14,295 bases of DNA from JAZDCJ01 sp036311985 (GCF_036311985.1 NZ_JAZDCJ010000011.1); one strand, 5' to 3'. Counted from the stretch's first letter, positions 1-7,529 are shown. Made by a program: numbers and translations. Notes: generated by a model from the letters alone, not told the origin.

Positions 1-2
1 TG

Positions 3-977
3 GGGGAGGGGGGGGCTGCAGCGGTGTACCTGGAGCCCAGCCGCCGATCCGAGATCCGGGTCCGCCACACGACCTTCCGCTCCCCCGGTCCCCTGGGCCT
101 CGCGGCACGCCAGCTGACCCATCCGGCCGAGGCAGTGCTGCGCGTCCTGCCGCCGTTCCACTCCAAGCGGCACCTGCCCTCCAAGCTGCAGCGGCTGCGC
201 GAGCTGGACGGCCGCGCGGCGATCCAGGTCCGCGGGGCCGGGACCGAGTTCGACTCGCTGCGCGACTACGTGCGCGGGGACGACGTCCGCTCGATCGACT
301 GGCGGGCGACGGCGCGGCGGCAGAACGTCGTGGTCCGCACGTGGCGCCCGGAGCGCGACCGCCGCGTGGTGATCGTGCTCGACACCTCCCGCACGTCCGC
401 CGCCCGCGTGGAGGACGAGCCCCGCCTGGACACGGGGATCGAGGCCGCGCTCCTGCTCTCCGTCCTCGCCGAGCGCGGCGGGGACCGCGTGGACTTCCTG
501 GCCTTCGACCGGCGGCTGCGGGCCCGCGTGGAGTCCGGGGCCAAGGGCAGCCTCCTGACCCAGCTCGTGGAATCCATGGCCCCGCTCGAGCCCGAGCTCA
601 TCGAGGCCGACTGGACGCGGATCCCCGCCCAGGTCCAGGCCGTCTCGAGCCACCGCTCGCTCGTCGTCCTGCTGACGTCCCTGGATTCCGGGGCGGTGGA
701 GGAGGGACTGCTGCCGGTCCTCCCGGGATTGACGGCCAAGCACCTCGTCCTCGTCGCCGCGGTGCGGGACCCCGAGCTGGAGCGCCGTCGCCGGGCCCCG
801 GGCACGGTCCAGGACGTCTACCGCGCCGCGGCCGCCGAGCGCTCCCTGCAGCAGCGCGAGGCCCTCAAGGAACAGCTGCGGGCCCTCGGCGCGGAGGTCG
901 TGGACGCGGCACCGCTCGAGCTCCCGCCGGCCCTGGCCGACGCCTACATCCGGCTCAAGGCGGCCGGCCGCTTGTGA
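3..977 (+). CDS. DUF58 domain protein, C-terminal part (5' end outside window)
   Basis: The reading frame is open to the left edge, so this is the C-terminal part of a longer protein. Complete DUF58 proteins usually have two N-terminal membrane helices and roughly 400-440 residues; that N-terminal portion is missing here. Counting from the in-frame GTG at 24, the family signature LRDYVRGDDVRSIDWRATAR lies at residues 79-98. It is followed by a von Willebrand A-like strand and MIDAS-type loop, VIVLDTSRTS (116-125). DUF58 proteins are usually encoded next to a MoxR-type AAA+ ATPase and a transglutaminase-like protein, and are thought to act at the membrane in complex assembly or cell-envelope work. 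No such partner is visible, because the upstream side is cut. The GTG at 24 is probably internal. The TGA stop overlaps the start of the next gene (GTGA), suggesting co-translation. The family is clear; the cellular role is not. Confidence 0.88.
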   Translation, partial: GEGGAAAVYLEPSRRSEIRVRHTTFRSPGPLGLAARQLTHPAEAVLRVLPPFHSKRHLPSKLQRLRELDGRAAIQVRGAGTEFDSLRDYVRGDDVRSIDWRATARRQNVVVRTWRPERDRRVVIVLDTSRTSAARVEDEPRLDTGIEAALLLSVLAERGGDRVDFLAFDRRLRARVESGAKGSLLTQLVESMAPLEPELIEADWTRIPAQVQAVSSHRSLVVLLTSLDSGAVEEGLLPVLPGLTAKHLVLVAAVRDPELERRRRAPGTVQDVYRAAAAERSLQQREALKEQLRALGAEVVDAAPLELPPALADAYIRLKAAGRL

Positions 978-2026
978 GCCCCGAGACCGCGCCAGACTAC
1001 CGGACGACGTCCCGCCGGCCGGAGTGGGGCTCCCTGCCGCGCGAGGTGCGCAACTGGGCCGCTGCCGCGGCCGGCGGGGCCGTGGACGGCGTCCGCCCCG
1101 TCGGGGGCGGCTTCACGCACGGATTCGCCGCCGTGCTGGACGGCCCGCGCCCCGTGTTCCTCAAGGCCGGACGCGTCGACGACCCGGTCACGGGCCCGGG
1201 ATACGCCCGCGAGGCCCGGGTCCTCGAGGCGCTGCCGGAGGGTCTTCCCGTGCCCCGGCTCCTCGATGCCGCCCTCGTCCAGACGGACGCCGGCCCGTGG
1301 CAGCTCCTGGCGACGCGCCCCATCCCCGGGCACATGCCGGGGCATCCCTGGACCACGGGCGCGGCGGCGGCGGTCCACGCCGCCTGCCTGGCCCAGAACG
1401 AGGGTCTCGCCGCCGACACCGGCCTGCCCGCCCGGCTCGGTCTGGAGCCGATGGCCGCGCAGTGGTCGACCGGGGCCGGCGGCGCGGAACTGGGACGGGC
1501 GGCCCGTACGTGGCTGGATCCCGCGGCCCGGCCGGCGTTCCTGCCGGCCTGGTTCGCCGCGGACGACGCCGCCGGCGCGCTCGTGGAGCTCCTCGACCGC
1601 GTCGGGGACGCCCTGGCCGGCTCGACCCCGCTGAACAACGACCTGCGCGCGGACAACGTCGTGCTCGCCTCCGCCTCCGTGGACGGCCATCCGGCGGGAA
1701 CGGCGTGGGTGTGCGATTGGAACTGGCTCTCGACGGGTCCGGCGTGGGCCGACTGGGCGGCCGTGCTGCCCTACCTCCACCACGCCGGCCTCGACGTGGC
1801 GGCGATGGCGGAGTGGGAGCTGCTTGCCGGCGCGGATCCGGACGACGTCGACGCGTGGCTCGCGCTGTTGACCGTCTACTACGCGGAGTCCGGCGCCCAG
1901 CCGGAGGTGCCGACGAGCCCCGTGCTGCGCCGGCATGCCCGCTTCTCGGCGGCCGCCACGCTCGGGCTCCTGGCGGCGCGGCGGGGCTGGCACGGCCGGA
2001 GCGTCCCGGGGGTCAGCGGACACTGA
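974..2026 (+). CDS. Aminoglycoside phosphotransferase (APH)-like small-molecule kinase
   Basis: This 350-residue protein has a phosphotransferase/choline-kinase fold. Visible elements are a glycine-rich loop (GGGFTHG, 44-50), a candidate ATP-binding lysine (VFLKAG, Lys64), a helix-C glutamate (Glu80), a catalytic loop NNDLRADN (221-228, Asp223 and Asn228) and the metal-binding aspartate in CDWNW (Asp248). The loop normally begins with His (HxDxxxxN); here that position is Asn221. The GTG start at 974 overlaps the DUF58 stop by 4 bases, which favours translational coupling. A longer frame extends upstream, but it lies inside the DUF58 coding sequence and has no family resemblance. Family members phosphorylate antibiotics, choline, homoserine, hydroxyurea and other substrates; nothing here identifies the substrate, and antibiotic resistance should not be assumed. 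Confidence 0.85.
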   Translation: MSPETAPDYRTTSRRPEWGSLPREVRNWAAAAAGGAVDGVRPVGGGFTHGFAAVLDGPRPVFLKAGRVDDPVTGPGYAREARVLEALPEGLPVPRLLDAALVQTDAGPWQLLATRPIPGHMPGHPWTTGAAAAVHAACLAQNEGLAADTGLPARLGLEPMAAQWSTGAGGAELGRAARTWLDPAARPAFLPAWFAADDAAGALVELLDRVGDALAGSTPLNNDLRADNVVLASASVDGHPAGTAWVCDWNWLSTGPAWADWAAVLPYLHHAGLDVAAMAEWELLAGADPDDVDAWLALLTVYYAESGAQPEVPTSPVLRRHARFSAAATLGLLAARRGWHGRSVPGVSGH

Positions 2027-2034
2027 AGGCCGTC

Positions 2035-2054
2035 GCCGGCCGCGCGCGGCCGGC
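2035..2054. terminator. Perfect 20-bp GC palindrome, probable bidirectional terminator
   Basis: A perfectly self-complementary sequence, GCCGGCCGCGCGCGGCCGGC, lies in the 51-bp gap between the convergent stops at 2026 and 2078. It can fold as a stem of 7-8 bp with a 4-6 nt loop on either strand. There is no T-tract, which is common for actinobacterial terminators. The position between converging genes supports a two-way terminator; the function is inferred. Confidence 0.5.
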
Positions 2055-2077
2055 TGCGCATCGCCGACTGCGGACCG

Positions 2078-3094
2078 TCAGGAGTCGGCGACGATCTGGT
2101 CGAGGGCGTCGGCCGCCTCGGTGAGGCGCGCCAGCACGGTCCGCGCGGCGGCGGGCGTGACGCCGTCGAGCCCGCCGGTCGGCAGCAGGGTAACGGCACC
2201 GAGGCGGGCCGTCTCGAGGCCGGTCCGTCGCCACGGATCCCGGACCAGTCCCGCCACCGCGGCGGCCGCCGGCAGCGGACGGGCCGGGTCGACGACGCCG
2301 AGCCACAGGCCCGCGCCCGACTCGACGAGCTCCGCGGAGGCCTCCCACGCCGTGCGCCCCATCCGCCCCGCCGGCTGGTAGACGGCGTCGGCGCCGGAGG
2401 AGGCGACGGCGTCGTACGTGGCGCCGACGGTCTCCTCCGCGGTGCCGGGCGCGAGGACGACGGCGGACGCGCCGGCCGCGCGCAGGGCCCCGCCGAGCTC
2501 GGTCCAGGCCTGGACGACCTCCTGCCGGGGCACCGAGCGCAGGGTGCGGTATCCGCTCGCGGTGGGGACGGCACCGCGCAGGACGTCGGCCAGGAGCGGC
2601 TCGTCGACGAGGACCGTGAGCCGCGGCGCCCCGGCCAGCCGCAGGACGTCGGCGACGTGGGCCGCCGCGCCGGCGGCGAGCGAGGCCGCGACGTCCCGGC
2701 GCGCGCCGTGGTCGGAGAGCGCGCGCTCCCCGTGGTGCAGGTACAGGCCCGCCGCGAGGCTCAAGGGCCCGGTGAACTGGATCTGCAGCTCGGGACCGGG
2801 ACGCCCCTCGGCCCCGACGACGTCGGCGAGGACGTCCAGGTCGCTCGAGAGCGCGGAGGCGGCCCGGCGGTGGTCGGCGCCCGGGCGGTCGGTCAGGCGC
2901 CAGCCGAACGGCTGGACGTCGACGTAGAGCTCCTGCAGCAGGGCGGCCGTGCGGCCCGTCGCATCCGATCCCACGCCGCGGTCCGGGAGCTGGACGAGGT
3001 GCGGCAGGTGCGGCGACCCGAGCTCGCCGCGGACGATCCGCGCCGCCTCGGCCGCGTCCGTGCCGGGCCAGGGCCCGTGGCCCGTGGCGCGCAC
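2078..3094 (-). CDS. MetE-like (cobalamin-independent methionine synthase family) protein lacking all cysteines
   Basis: The 338-residue protein matches the short actinobacterial 'methionine synthase' family, related to the C-terminal barrel of MetE. It shows the N-terminal ATGHGPWPGTD (3-13), SPHLPHLVQLPDRG (27-40), VDVQPFGWRL (58-67), FTGPLSL (107-113) and VDEPLL (163-168). The GTG start is the only standard start upstream of the conserved block, although no ribosome-binding site is evident. MetE enzymes use a zinc ion held by His-x-Cys, Glu and a second Cys to activate homocysteine. This protein contains no cysteine at all; the C-terminal motif usually seen as CGL reads PTGGLDG (305-311), and no His-x-Cys motif is present. 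It may be catalytically inactive as a methionine synthase or have another role. It follows chorismate mutase by 104 bp on the same strand. Confidence 0.82.
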   Translation of the reverse strand: MRATGHGPWPGTDAAEAARIVRGELGSPHLPHLVQLPDRGVGSDATGRTAALLQELYVDVQPFGWRLTDRPGADHRRAASALSSDLDVLADVVGAEGRPGPELQIQFTGPLSLAAGLYLHHGERALSDHGARRDVAASLAAGAAAHVADVLRLAGAPRLTVLVDEPLLADVLRGAVPTASGYRTLRSVPRQEVVQAWTELGGALRAAGASAVVLAPGTAEETVGATYDAVASSGADAVYQPAGRMGRTAWEASAELVESGAGLWLGVVDPARPLPAAAAVAGLVRDPWRRTGLETARLGAVTLLPTGGLDGVTPAAARTVLARLTEAADALDQIVADS

Positions 3095-3198
3095 GCCGCG
3101 GTGCGCCGATTCGGCCGCGCGGCCCGTGGGCGCCGCCTGGACGGCGCGGTCCGGGGCGCCGTCCAGGATGCCGTCCGGGGCCGGCCCGCCGAGGGGGT

Positions 3199-3627
3199 TC
3201 AGCGCGCGTCCCCGCCGGAGGCGATGCGTCCCGCGCCGCCGTCGGCATCGCGTTCGGCCCCGTGCTCCTCGGAGATCGCCTGATGGTGGCGGATGACCTC
3301 GCTGATGATGAAGTTCAGGAACTTCTCGGCGAACGCCGGGTCGAGGTGGGCCTCCTCGGCGAGCCGGCGCAGGCGGCCGATCTGGGCGGACTCGCGCCCC
3401 GGGTCCCCGGCCGGCAGCCGGTGGCGCGCCTTGAGGTAGCCGACCCGCTGGGTGGCCTTGAAGCGCTCGGCGAGGAGGTAGACGAGCGTCGCGTCGAAGT
3501 TGTCGATGCTGCTGCGCAGTCCCAGCAGCTCCTCCATCACGGCAGGATCGACCTGCCCGCCGAGGGAACTGGCCCGGGGGTCGTAGTCCAGCGCGCCTGC
3601 GTTCTCCGTGTCCACCTGTTCGCTCAT
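3199..3627 (-). CDS. Chorismate mutase, AroQ type
   Basis: This enzyme converts chorismate to prephenate, the branch point to phenylalanine and tyrosine. The 142-residue protein is an all-helical AroQ monofunctional mutase with an extra N-terminal tail of about 30 residues. All six active-site positions of the E. coli AroQ domain can be matched by spacing: Arg38 (GLRSSID), Arg55 (AERF), Lys66 (YLKAR), Asp75, Glu79 (GRES) and Gln116 (RHHQ). The last is shifted by one residue. The C-terminal 25 residues are low-complexity and probably disordered. The ATG start is preceded by a TAGACT -10 element exactly 7 nt upstream, so the mRNA may be leaderless. No fused prephenate dehydratase or DAHP synthase domain is present. 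Confidence 0.92.
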   Translation of the reverse strand: MSEQVDTENAGALDYDPRASSLGGQVDPAVMEELLGLRSSIDNFDATLVYLLAERFKATQRVGYLKARHRLPAGDPGRESAQIGRLRRLAEEAHLDPAFAEKFLNFIISEVIRHHQAISEEHGAERDADGGAGRIASGGDAR

Positions 3628-3634
3628 GGTCCCC

Positions 3635-3640
3635 AGTCTA
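3635..3640 (-). promoter_or_regulatory. -10 element TAGACT of chorismate mutase, leaderless arrangement
   Basis: On the minus strand the order is TAGACT, then ggggacc (7 nt), then the ATG. This TAnnnT hexamer at 7 nt from the start codon is the typical geometry for leaderless transcription in actinobacteria, where the first base of the mRNA is the A of ATG. No good -35 box is seen. Confidence 0.5.
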
Positions 3641-3745
3641 GTTTTCCGGGCGCCCGTTCCCCGCCCGCGGCCCCCGCTCTGTTACGCCGGGCGCCGCCGG
3701 CGCCGCTTCGGGCCCTGGCGCCGTGCGGCGCGGGCCGCGATGGCC

Positions 3746-3751
3746 TAAGGT
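3746..3751 (+). promoter_or_regulatory. -10 element TAAGGT of the CxxC/CxxH protein gene, leaderless arrangement
   Basis: TAAGGT is followed by ggccgg (6 nt) and the ATG at 3758. Spacing and sequence match the other leaderless-type starts in this window. The 130-bp gap to chorismate mutase therefore carries two divergent promoters; the rest of it is GC-rich with several GGCGCC tracts and no other feature I can name. Confidence 0.5.
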
Positions 3752-3757
3752 GGCCGG

Positions 3758-4123
3758 ATGATGAACCGCCGAGACGCCGCGATCGCCCTGGACATCCCGC
3801 TGGAAATGGCGAAGCGCCACGGCCTGCCGGCGCGGATGAGCGAGGAGGAGCTCGCGGCCCTCCGGGCGGATCCGCCCGCCTGGCTGCGCCAGTCCCTGGA
3901 GAACCGCGAGGGGCGGCGGCCGGTCTGGGTCCACCTCGAATGCGCGGTCTGCGGCTTCGCGGAGGCCGTCCGGCCCAAGAAGTGGTGGCCGGAGTTCACC
4001 TTCACGGCGTGCGACGACCACGGTCCGCGCGACCTCCCGGCCGTGGAGGCAGGGCTGGTGCGGTGCGAGTACGACGGCGTCGGTTCGCGCCTCATCGGCT
4101 ACGTCGACGAGCCCGCAGGCTAG
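3758..4123 (+). CDS. Small conserved-looking protein with CxxC...CxxH putative zinc site
   Basis: I do not recognise a named family. The 121-residue soluble protein has an N-terminal helical segment (residues 1-45, with a possible helix-turn-helix-like stretch around IALDIPLEMAKRHGLP), then ECAVCGF and TACDDHG. Together these give a Cys-x2-Cys ... Cys-x2-His pattern typical of a zinc ribbon or treble-clef knuckle. The basic patch RPKKWWPEF lies between the two halves. There is no signal peptide or membrane segment. A second ATG follows directly (MM); the first is preferred because it lies 6 nt after a TAAGGT -10 element. It is transcribed away from chorismate mutase and converges on mnmA. A nucleic-acid or protein-binding role is possible but unproven. 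Confidence 0.75.
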   Translation: MMNRRDAAIALDIPLEMAKRHGLPARMSEEELAALRADPPAWLRQSLENREGRRPVWVHLECAVCGFAEAVRPKKWWPEFTFTACDDHGPRDLPAVEAGLVRCEYDGVGSRLIGYVDEPAG

Positions 4124-4126
4124 CCC

Positions 4127-4154
4127 CGACCCCGCAAGACGATCCAAGGGGTCG
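4127..4154. terminator. Weak inverted repeat between convergent genes
   Basis: The arms CGACCCC (4127-4133) and GGGGTCG (4148-4154) pair over 7 bp around a 14-nt loop, in the 50-bp gap between the stop at 4123 and the mnmA stop at 4174. The position suits a shared terminator. The stem is short and the loop long, so this is tentative. Confidence 0.33.
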
Positions 4155-4173
4155 TGTCGCGTCGAAGGGGGGC

Positions 4174-5316
4174 TCAGACCGCGCGGGGGTCCCAGGCGAG
4201 GCTGCGCGCCGAGTTGATCGTGGCCTGGCCCAGGACGCGCGTGCCCTGGTAGAGGACCATCGTCTGGCCGGGCGCGACGCCGCGCAGGGATCCCTGCAGG
4301 TCGACGACGAGCTCCTCGGTGCTCCCGGGCTCCTCGGTGTCGGTGGTCGTGAAGGCCCGGGCGGGCACGGGGTCGGCGTGCGCGCGGACCTGCACCATGC
4401 AGTCGAAGGCCTCCCCCGTCACGGCCTCGGGCAGGGGCAGGCCGGCCCAGCTGATCTTGATCCCGCACAGCCGGTCGACCTCGAGCAGCTCCTGAGGGCC
4501 GACGACGACCTTGTTCTCCTTGGGCCGGATCTCCAGGACGAACCGCGGCCTCCCGTCCGGGGCGGGGCGGCCGATCTTCAGGCCCTTGCGCTGGCCCACG
4601 GTGAACGCGTTGGCGCCCTCGTGCGTGCCGAGGGGGTTGCCCTCGTGGTCCAGGATCTCGCCCTCGTCCATCTCGATCCGCTCCTGCAGCCACCCCCGGG
4701 TGTCGCCGTCGGGGATGAAGCAGATGTCGTGGCTGTCCGGCTTGTTCGCGACCGTGAAGCCGCGGGCGGCGGCCTCCGCGCGGACCTGGGCCTTCGAGGG
4801 CGTGTCGGCAAGCGGGAACAGGGAGTGCTTGAGCTGCTCGTGGGTCAGGACGCCGAGCACATAGGACTGGTCCTTGGCCCAATCGGCGGCCCGGTGTAGC
4901 TCGCGGTTGCCGTCCTCGTCCTCGAGCACCTTCGCGTAGTGGCCTGTGCACACGGCGTCGAACCCCAGGGCGAGGGCCTTCTCCAGGAGGGCGGCGAACT
5001 TGATCCGCTCGTTGCAGCGCATGCAGGGGTTCGGCGTGCGGCCCGCGGCGTACTCGGCCACGAAGTCGTCGACGACGTCCTCCTTGAAGCGCTCCGAGAA
5101 GTCCCACACGTAGAAGGGGATGCCGAGCTTGTCGCAGGCCCGCCACGCGTCGTTGGAGTCCTCGATCGTGCAGCAGCCGCGGCTGCCGGTGCGCAGGGTG
5201 CCGGGCATGCGGGACAGGGCCAGGTGCACCCCGACCACGTCGTGCCCCGCGTCCACGGCGCGCGCCGCCGCCACCGCGGAGTCCACCCCGCCGCTCATCG
5301 CCGCCAAGACCTTCAT
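4174..5316 (-). CDS. mnmA: tRNA-specific 2-thiouridylase MnmA
   Basis: MnmA adds sulfur to C2 of uridine 34 in the anticodon of Lys, Glu and Gln tRNAs, using ATP and a persulfide passed from a cysteine desulfurase. The 380-residue length is normal. Visible motifs are the PP-loop SGGVDS (8-13), the catalytic cysteine in TPNPCMRCN (Cys98), the GHYAKV block (125-130), the tRNA-facing KDQSYVL (148-154) and the second catalytic cysteine in SHDICFIP (Cys199). The C-terminal beta-barrel region starts near residue 240 (FTVGQRKGL). The ATG overlaps the stop of the upstream cysteine desulfurase (ATGA), so the sulfur donor and the thiolase are probably translated as a coupled pair. Confidence 0.97.
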   Translation of the reverse strand: MKVLAAMSGGVDSAVAAARAVDAGHDVVGVHLALSRMPGTLRTGSRGCCTIEDSNDAWRACDKLGIPFYVWDFSERFKEDVVDDFVAEYAAGRTPNPCMRCNERIKFAALLEKALALGFDAVCTGHYAKVLEDEDGNRELHRAADWAKDQSYVLGVLTHEQLKHSLFPLADTPSKAQVRAEAAARGFTVANKPDSHDICFIPDGDTRGWLQERIEMDEGEILDHEGNPLGTHEGANAFTVGQRKGLKIGRPAPDGRPRFVLEIRPKENKVVVGPQELLEVDRLCGIKISWAGLPLPEAVTGEAFDCMVQVRAHADPVPARAFTTTDTEEPGSTEELVVDLQGSLRGVAPGQTMVLYQGTRVLGQATINSARSLAWDPRAV

Positions 5317-6551
5317 GCCGTGAATCCCGTTCCCGCCGTTCGAATGCTGCTCTGCCGGGCCGCCAGCCCGGCCTTCCGGGCCCCCGCGTACGCCTCGGGC
5401 AGCGCGGCCACCAAGGCGTCAACGTCGGCCGGGCCCGTTGTATGCCCGAGCGTGAAGCGCTGCGCCCCGCGCGCCGCCTCCTCGGGGTAGCCCATGGCCA
5501 GCAGGACGTGGCTCGGCCGCGGCACGCCGGCGGTGCAGGCCGAACCCGTGGAGGACTCGATCCCGAGCATGTCCAGGAGGAACAGGAGGGAGTCGCCCTC
5601 GCAGCCGGGGAAGGTGAAGTGCGCGTTGCCGGGCAGCCGGTCCCCCGCGCCGCCGCGGCCCTCGGGTCCGCTGAGCCGCGCCTCGGGCACGGCGCGGCGC
5701 ACGCCGTCGACCAGCCGGTCGCGCAGCCCGGCCAGGCGCTCCGCCTCGGCGGGCAGGGCGGCCGTGGCGGCGGACGCGGCCGCGGCGAACGCGGCGGCCG
5801 CGGCGGCGTTGAGGGTCCCGGAACGCAGGGCGCGCTCGTGCCCGCCGCCGTGCTGCACGGGCACGAGCGCAGCGTCCCTGCGGACGAGGAGGGCGCCGAC
5901 GCCCACGGGGCCGCCGATCTTGTGGCCGCTGAGGGCGAGCGTCGCGGCGCCGGAGTCCGCGAAGGAGAGCGGGACGGCGGTGAAGGCCTGGACGGCGTCC
6001 GTGTGGAGGGGGATCCCGTGCCCGGCCGCGATCCGGGCGGCCTCCTCGACGGGCTGGATGGTGCCGACCTCGTTGTTGGCCCACATCAGGGCGGCGAGGG
6101 CGATCGATTCCGGCGAGCGCCCGACGGCCTCCTCGAAGGCCGCGAGGTCCATGCGCCCCAGACCGTCGACCGGGATCCAGTCGACCTCGGCGCCCTCGTG
6201 GGCCTCGAGCCACTCGACGGCGTCCAGGACGGCGTGGTGCTCCACGGTGGAACACAGGATCCGCGTCCGGCGCGGATCCCGGCCGTTCCTGCTCCAGTAG
6301 AGCCCCTTGAGCGCCAGGTTGTCGGCCTCGGTGCCCCCCGAGGTGAAGACGACCTCCGAGGGGTGGGCGCCGGCGGCCGCGGCGAGCGCCTCGCGGGCGT
6401 CCTCGACGACGCGGTGCCCGCGCCGACCGGCTCCGTGCAGGGAGGAGGGGTTGCCCGTGCGGGCCAGCTCGCGCGTCATCGCCTCGAGCGCGGACGGCGC
6501 CATCGGCGTGGTCGCCGCATGGTCGAGGTACACGGGCTGGGTGGAAGGCAT
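5313..6551 (-). CDS. Cysteine desulfurase (IscS/NifS family, PLP-dependent)
   Basis: This enzyme removes sulfur from L-cysteine to form a persulfide used for tRNA thiolation and probably other sulfur carriers. In the 412-residue protein, VYLDHAATTP opens the fold (7-16), the PLP region shows SGGTEADN (71-78), STVEHHA (101-107) and NNEVGTIQP (159-167), the PLP lysine is in LSGHKIGGP (Lys211) and the catalytic cysteine is in STGSACTAG (Cys339). The flexible loop around the cysteine is long, as in IscS-like group I enzymes. I place the start at the ATG at 6551, 7 nt after TAGAAT and just before the conserved block. An ATG at 6560, preceded by GGGAGG, would add three residues. No iscU/iscA gene is adjacent; the direct partner is mnmA, overlapping by 4 bases. 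The last 25 residues form a non-conserved tail. Confidence 0.95.
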   Translation of the reverse strand: MPSTQPVYLDHAATTPMAPSALEAMTRELARTGNPSSLHGAGRRGHRVVEDAREALAAAAGAHPSEVVFTSGGTEADNLALKGLYWSRNGRDPRRTRILCSTVEHHAVLDAVEWLEAHEGAEVDWIPVDGLGRMDLAAFEEAVGRSPESIALAALMWANNEVGTIQPVEEAARIAAGHGIPLHTDAVQAFTAVPLSFADSGAATLALSGHKIGGPVGVGALLVRRDAALVPVQHGGGHERALRSGTLNAAAAAAFAAAASAATAALPAEAERLAGLRDRLVDGVRRAVPEARLSGPEGRGGAGDRLPGNAHFTFPGCEGDSLLFLLDMLGIESSTGSACTAGVPRPSHVLLAMGYPEEAARGAQRFTLGHTTGPADVDALVAALPEAYAGARKAGLAARQSSIRTAGTGFTA

Positions 6552-6558
6552 CCCCACC

Positions 6559-6564
6559 ATTCTA
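6559..6564 (-). promoter_or_regulatory. -10 element TAGAAT of cysteine desulfurase-mnmA operon
   Basis: TAGAAT is the best -10 match in the window, one base off TATAAT. It is followed by ggtgggg (7 nt) and the ATG at 6551. This supports a leaderless operon mRNA for the cysteine desulfurase and mnmA. The -35 region is not recognisable. Confidence 0.55.
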
Positions 6565-6620
6565 GGCGACCTCCCGTGCACGGACCCCGGCGCACGGGGA
6601 CGACAGCGCGGACCCGCGGG

Positions 6621-7523
6621 CTACGGTCCGCCCGGGTCCGGGGCCGCGTTGACGCGGTCCGCGTCGGCACCCAGCCCCGTGTCGGCGTCCACGGCGCGCA
6701 CCTCGAGGCCCGCGTGGGCGGAGAGCTCGCGGACCAGCGCGGCGCTGCCGGCGATGATCGTCGAGTCCTCGTAGAGCTCGGTGGACAGGACCCAGGCGCG
6801 GTCGCGCGGCCAGGCCAGGTTCGGCGCCTGCCGCTCCCGGCTCCAGCGGCCGTCCTTCCACAGCGGCGCAGCCAGGTCCCCGGAGGTCCCCTCGAAGACG
6901 AGGTAGGAGCGATACCCCTCGGGGCCGATCGACAGCTGCGGCCCGTCGAGCACCTCGGGCCCGAACGCGGGGCGCTTGGCCTCGGCCTCCATCGCGAGGC
7001 GCTCCTGGAGCCCGTCGGCAGCCGCCGCCCCGCCGGCCGGGGCGCCGGCGGGGGCCCCGGCGTCGTCCTGAGACGGACCGGTGCCCAGCAGGGAGACGGC
7101 GTCCCCGCCGCGGACCCAGCCGTAGCCGGGCCACAGCCCCAGGTACAGGGCGCCGGGGGTCGTGGTGTGGGCGGCCAGGACGGCGGCGAGGTGCCCGAGG
7201 TCGGGCTGCGGCAGACCGTACTGCTCCGGCGCGTCGCCGTCCCAGGCGTCCTCGACGAGTGCGTAGCCGTACTCGTCGAGCCCGGCAAGGTCCGCGAACT
7301 GCGCCCCGCCGTGCAGCACGGTGCCGCGCAGGGCGGCGATGTCCGCCCAGCGGACGGGGGCGCCGTCATCGTCGCGGGCGGGGTGGAAGACGCGGGCGTA
7401 GGCCTCGTAGCCGCGCGGCACCTGGCCCGCGACGGTCTCGGCCCCGCCGGGCACGGCAAAGGCGGGGGCGAGGGCATCGGCGAGCCAGCGGCCGGGAGCG
7501 GGGCCGGCGAAGGTCAAGGACAT
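6621..7523 (-). CDS. Conserved actinobacterial hypothetical protein
   Basis: The function is unknown. The 300-residue soluble protein has GYEAYARVFHPA (38-49), VRWADIAALRG (57-67), HTTTPGALYLGLWPGYGW (119-136), a low-complexity Ala/Gly/Pro insert (about 155-170), YRSYLVFEG (204-212) and PNLAWPRDRAWVLSTEL (234-250) followed by DSTIIAGS. I recall the same order of motifs in a widespread, uncharacterised actinobacterial family, where the second half often reads PNLWWPADRAW; that is memory, not a search. There is no signal peptide, membrane helix or metal motif. The ATG at 7523 follows a TACTCT -10 element by 6 nt. An in-frame extension to 7595 runs across the divergent promoter region and is rejected. 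The stop lies 69 bp from the next minus-strand start. Confidence 0.8.
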   Translation of the reverse strand: MSLTFAGPAPGRWLADALAPAFAVPGGAETVAGQVPRGYEAYARVFHPARDDDGAPVRWADIAALRGTVLHGGAQFADLAGLDEYGYALVEDAWDGDAPEQYGLPQPDLGHLAAVLAAHTTTPGALYLGLWPGYGWVRGGDAVSLLGTGPSQDDAGAPAGAPAGGAAAADGLQERLAMEAEAKRPAFGPEVLDGPQLSIGPEGYRSYLVFEGTSGDLAAPLWKDGRWSRERQAPNLAWPRDRAWVLSTELYEDSTIIAGSAALVRELSAHAGLEVRAVDADTGLGADADRVNAAPDPGGP

Positions 7524-7529
7524 GTGGCC

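Noticed and set aside
974..2026. Antibiotic-resistance kinase
   Set aside because: The fold is APH-like, but there is no similarity to a specific resistance enzyme that I can recognise, and the gene is coupled to a DUF58 gene, so a resistance call is not supported.
3641..3745. Clustered GGCGCC tracts between the divergent promoters as an operator
   Set aside because: GGCGCC is common by chance at this GC content, and the copies are not regularly spaced.
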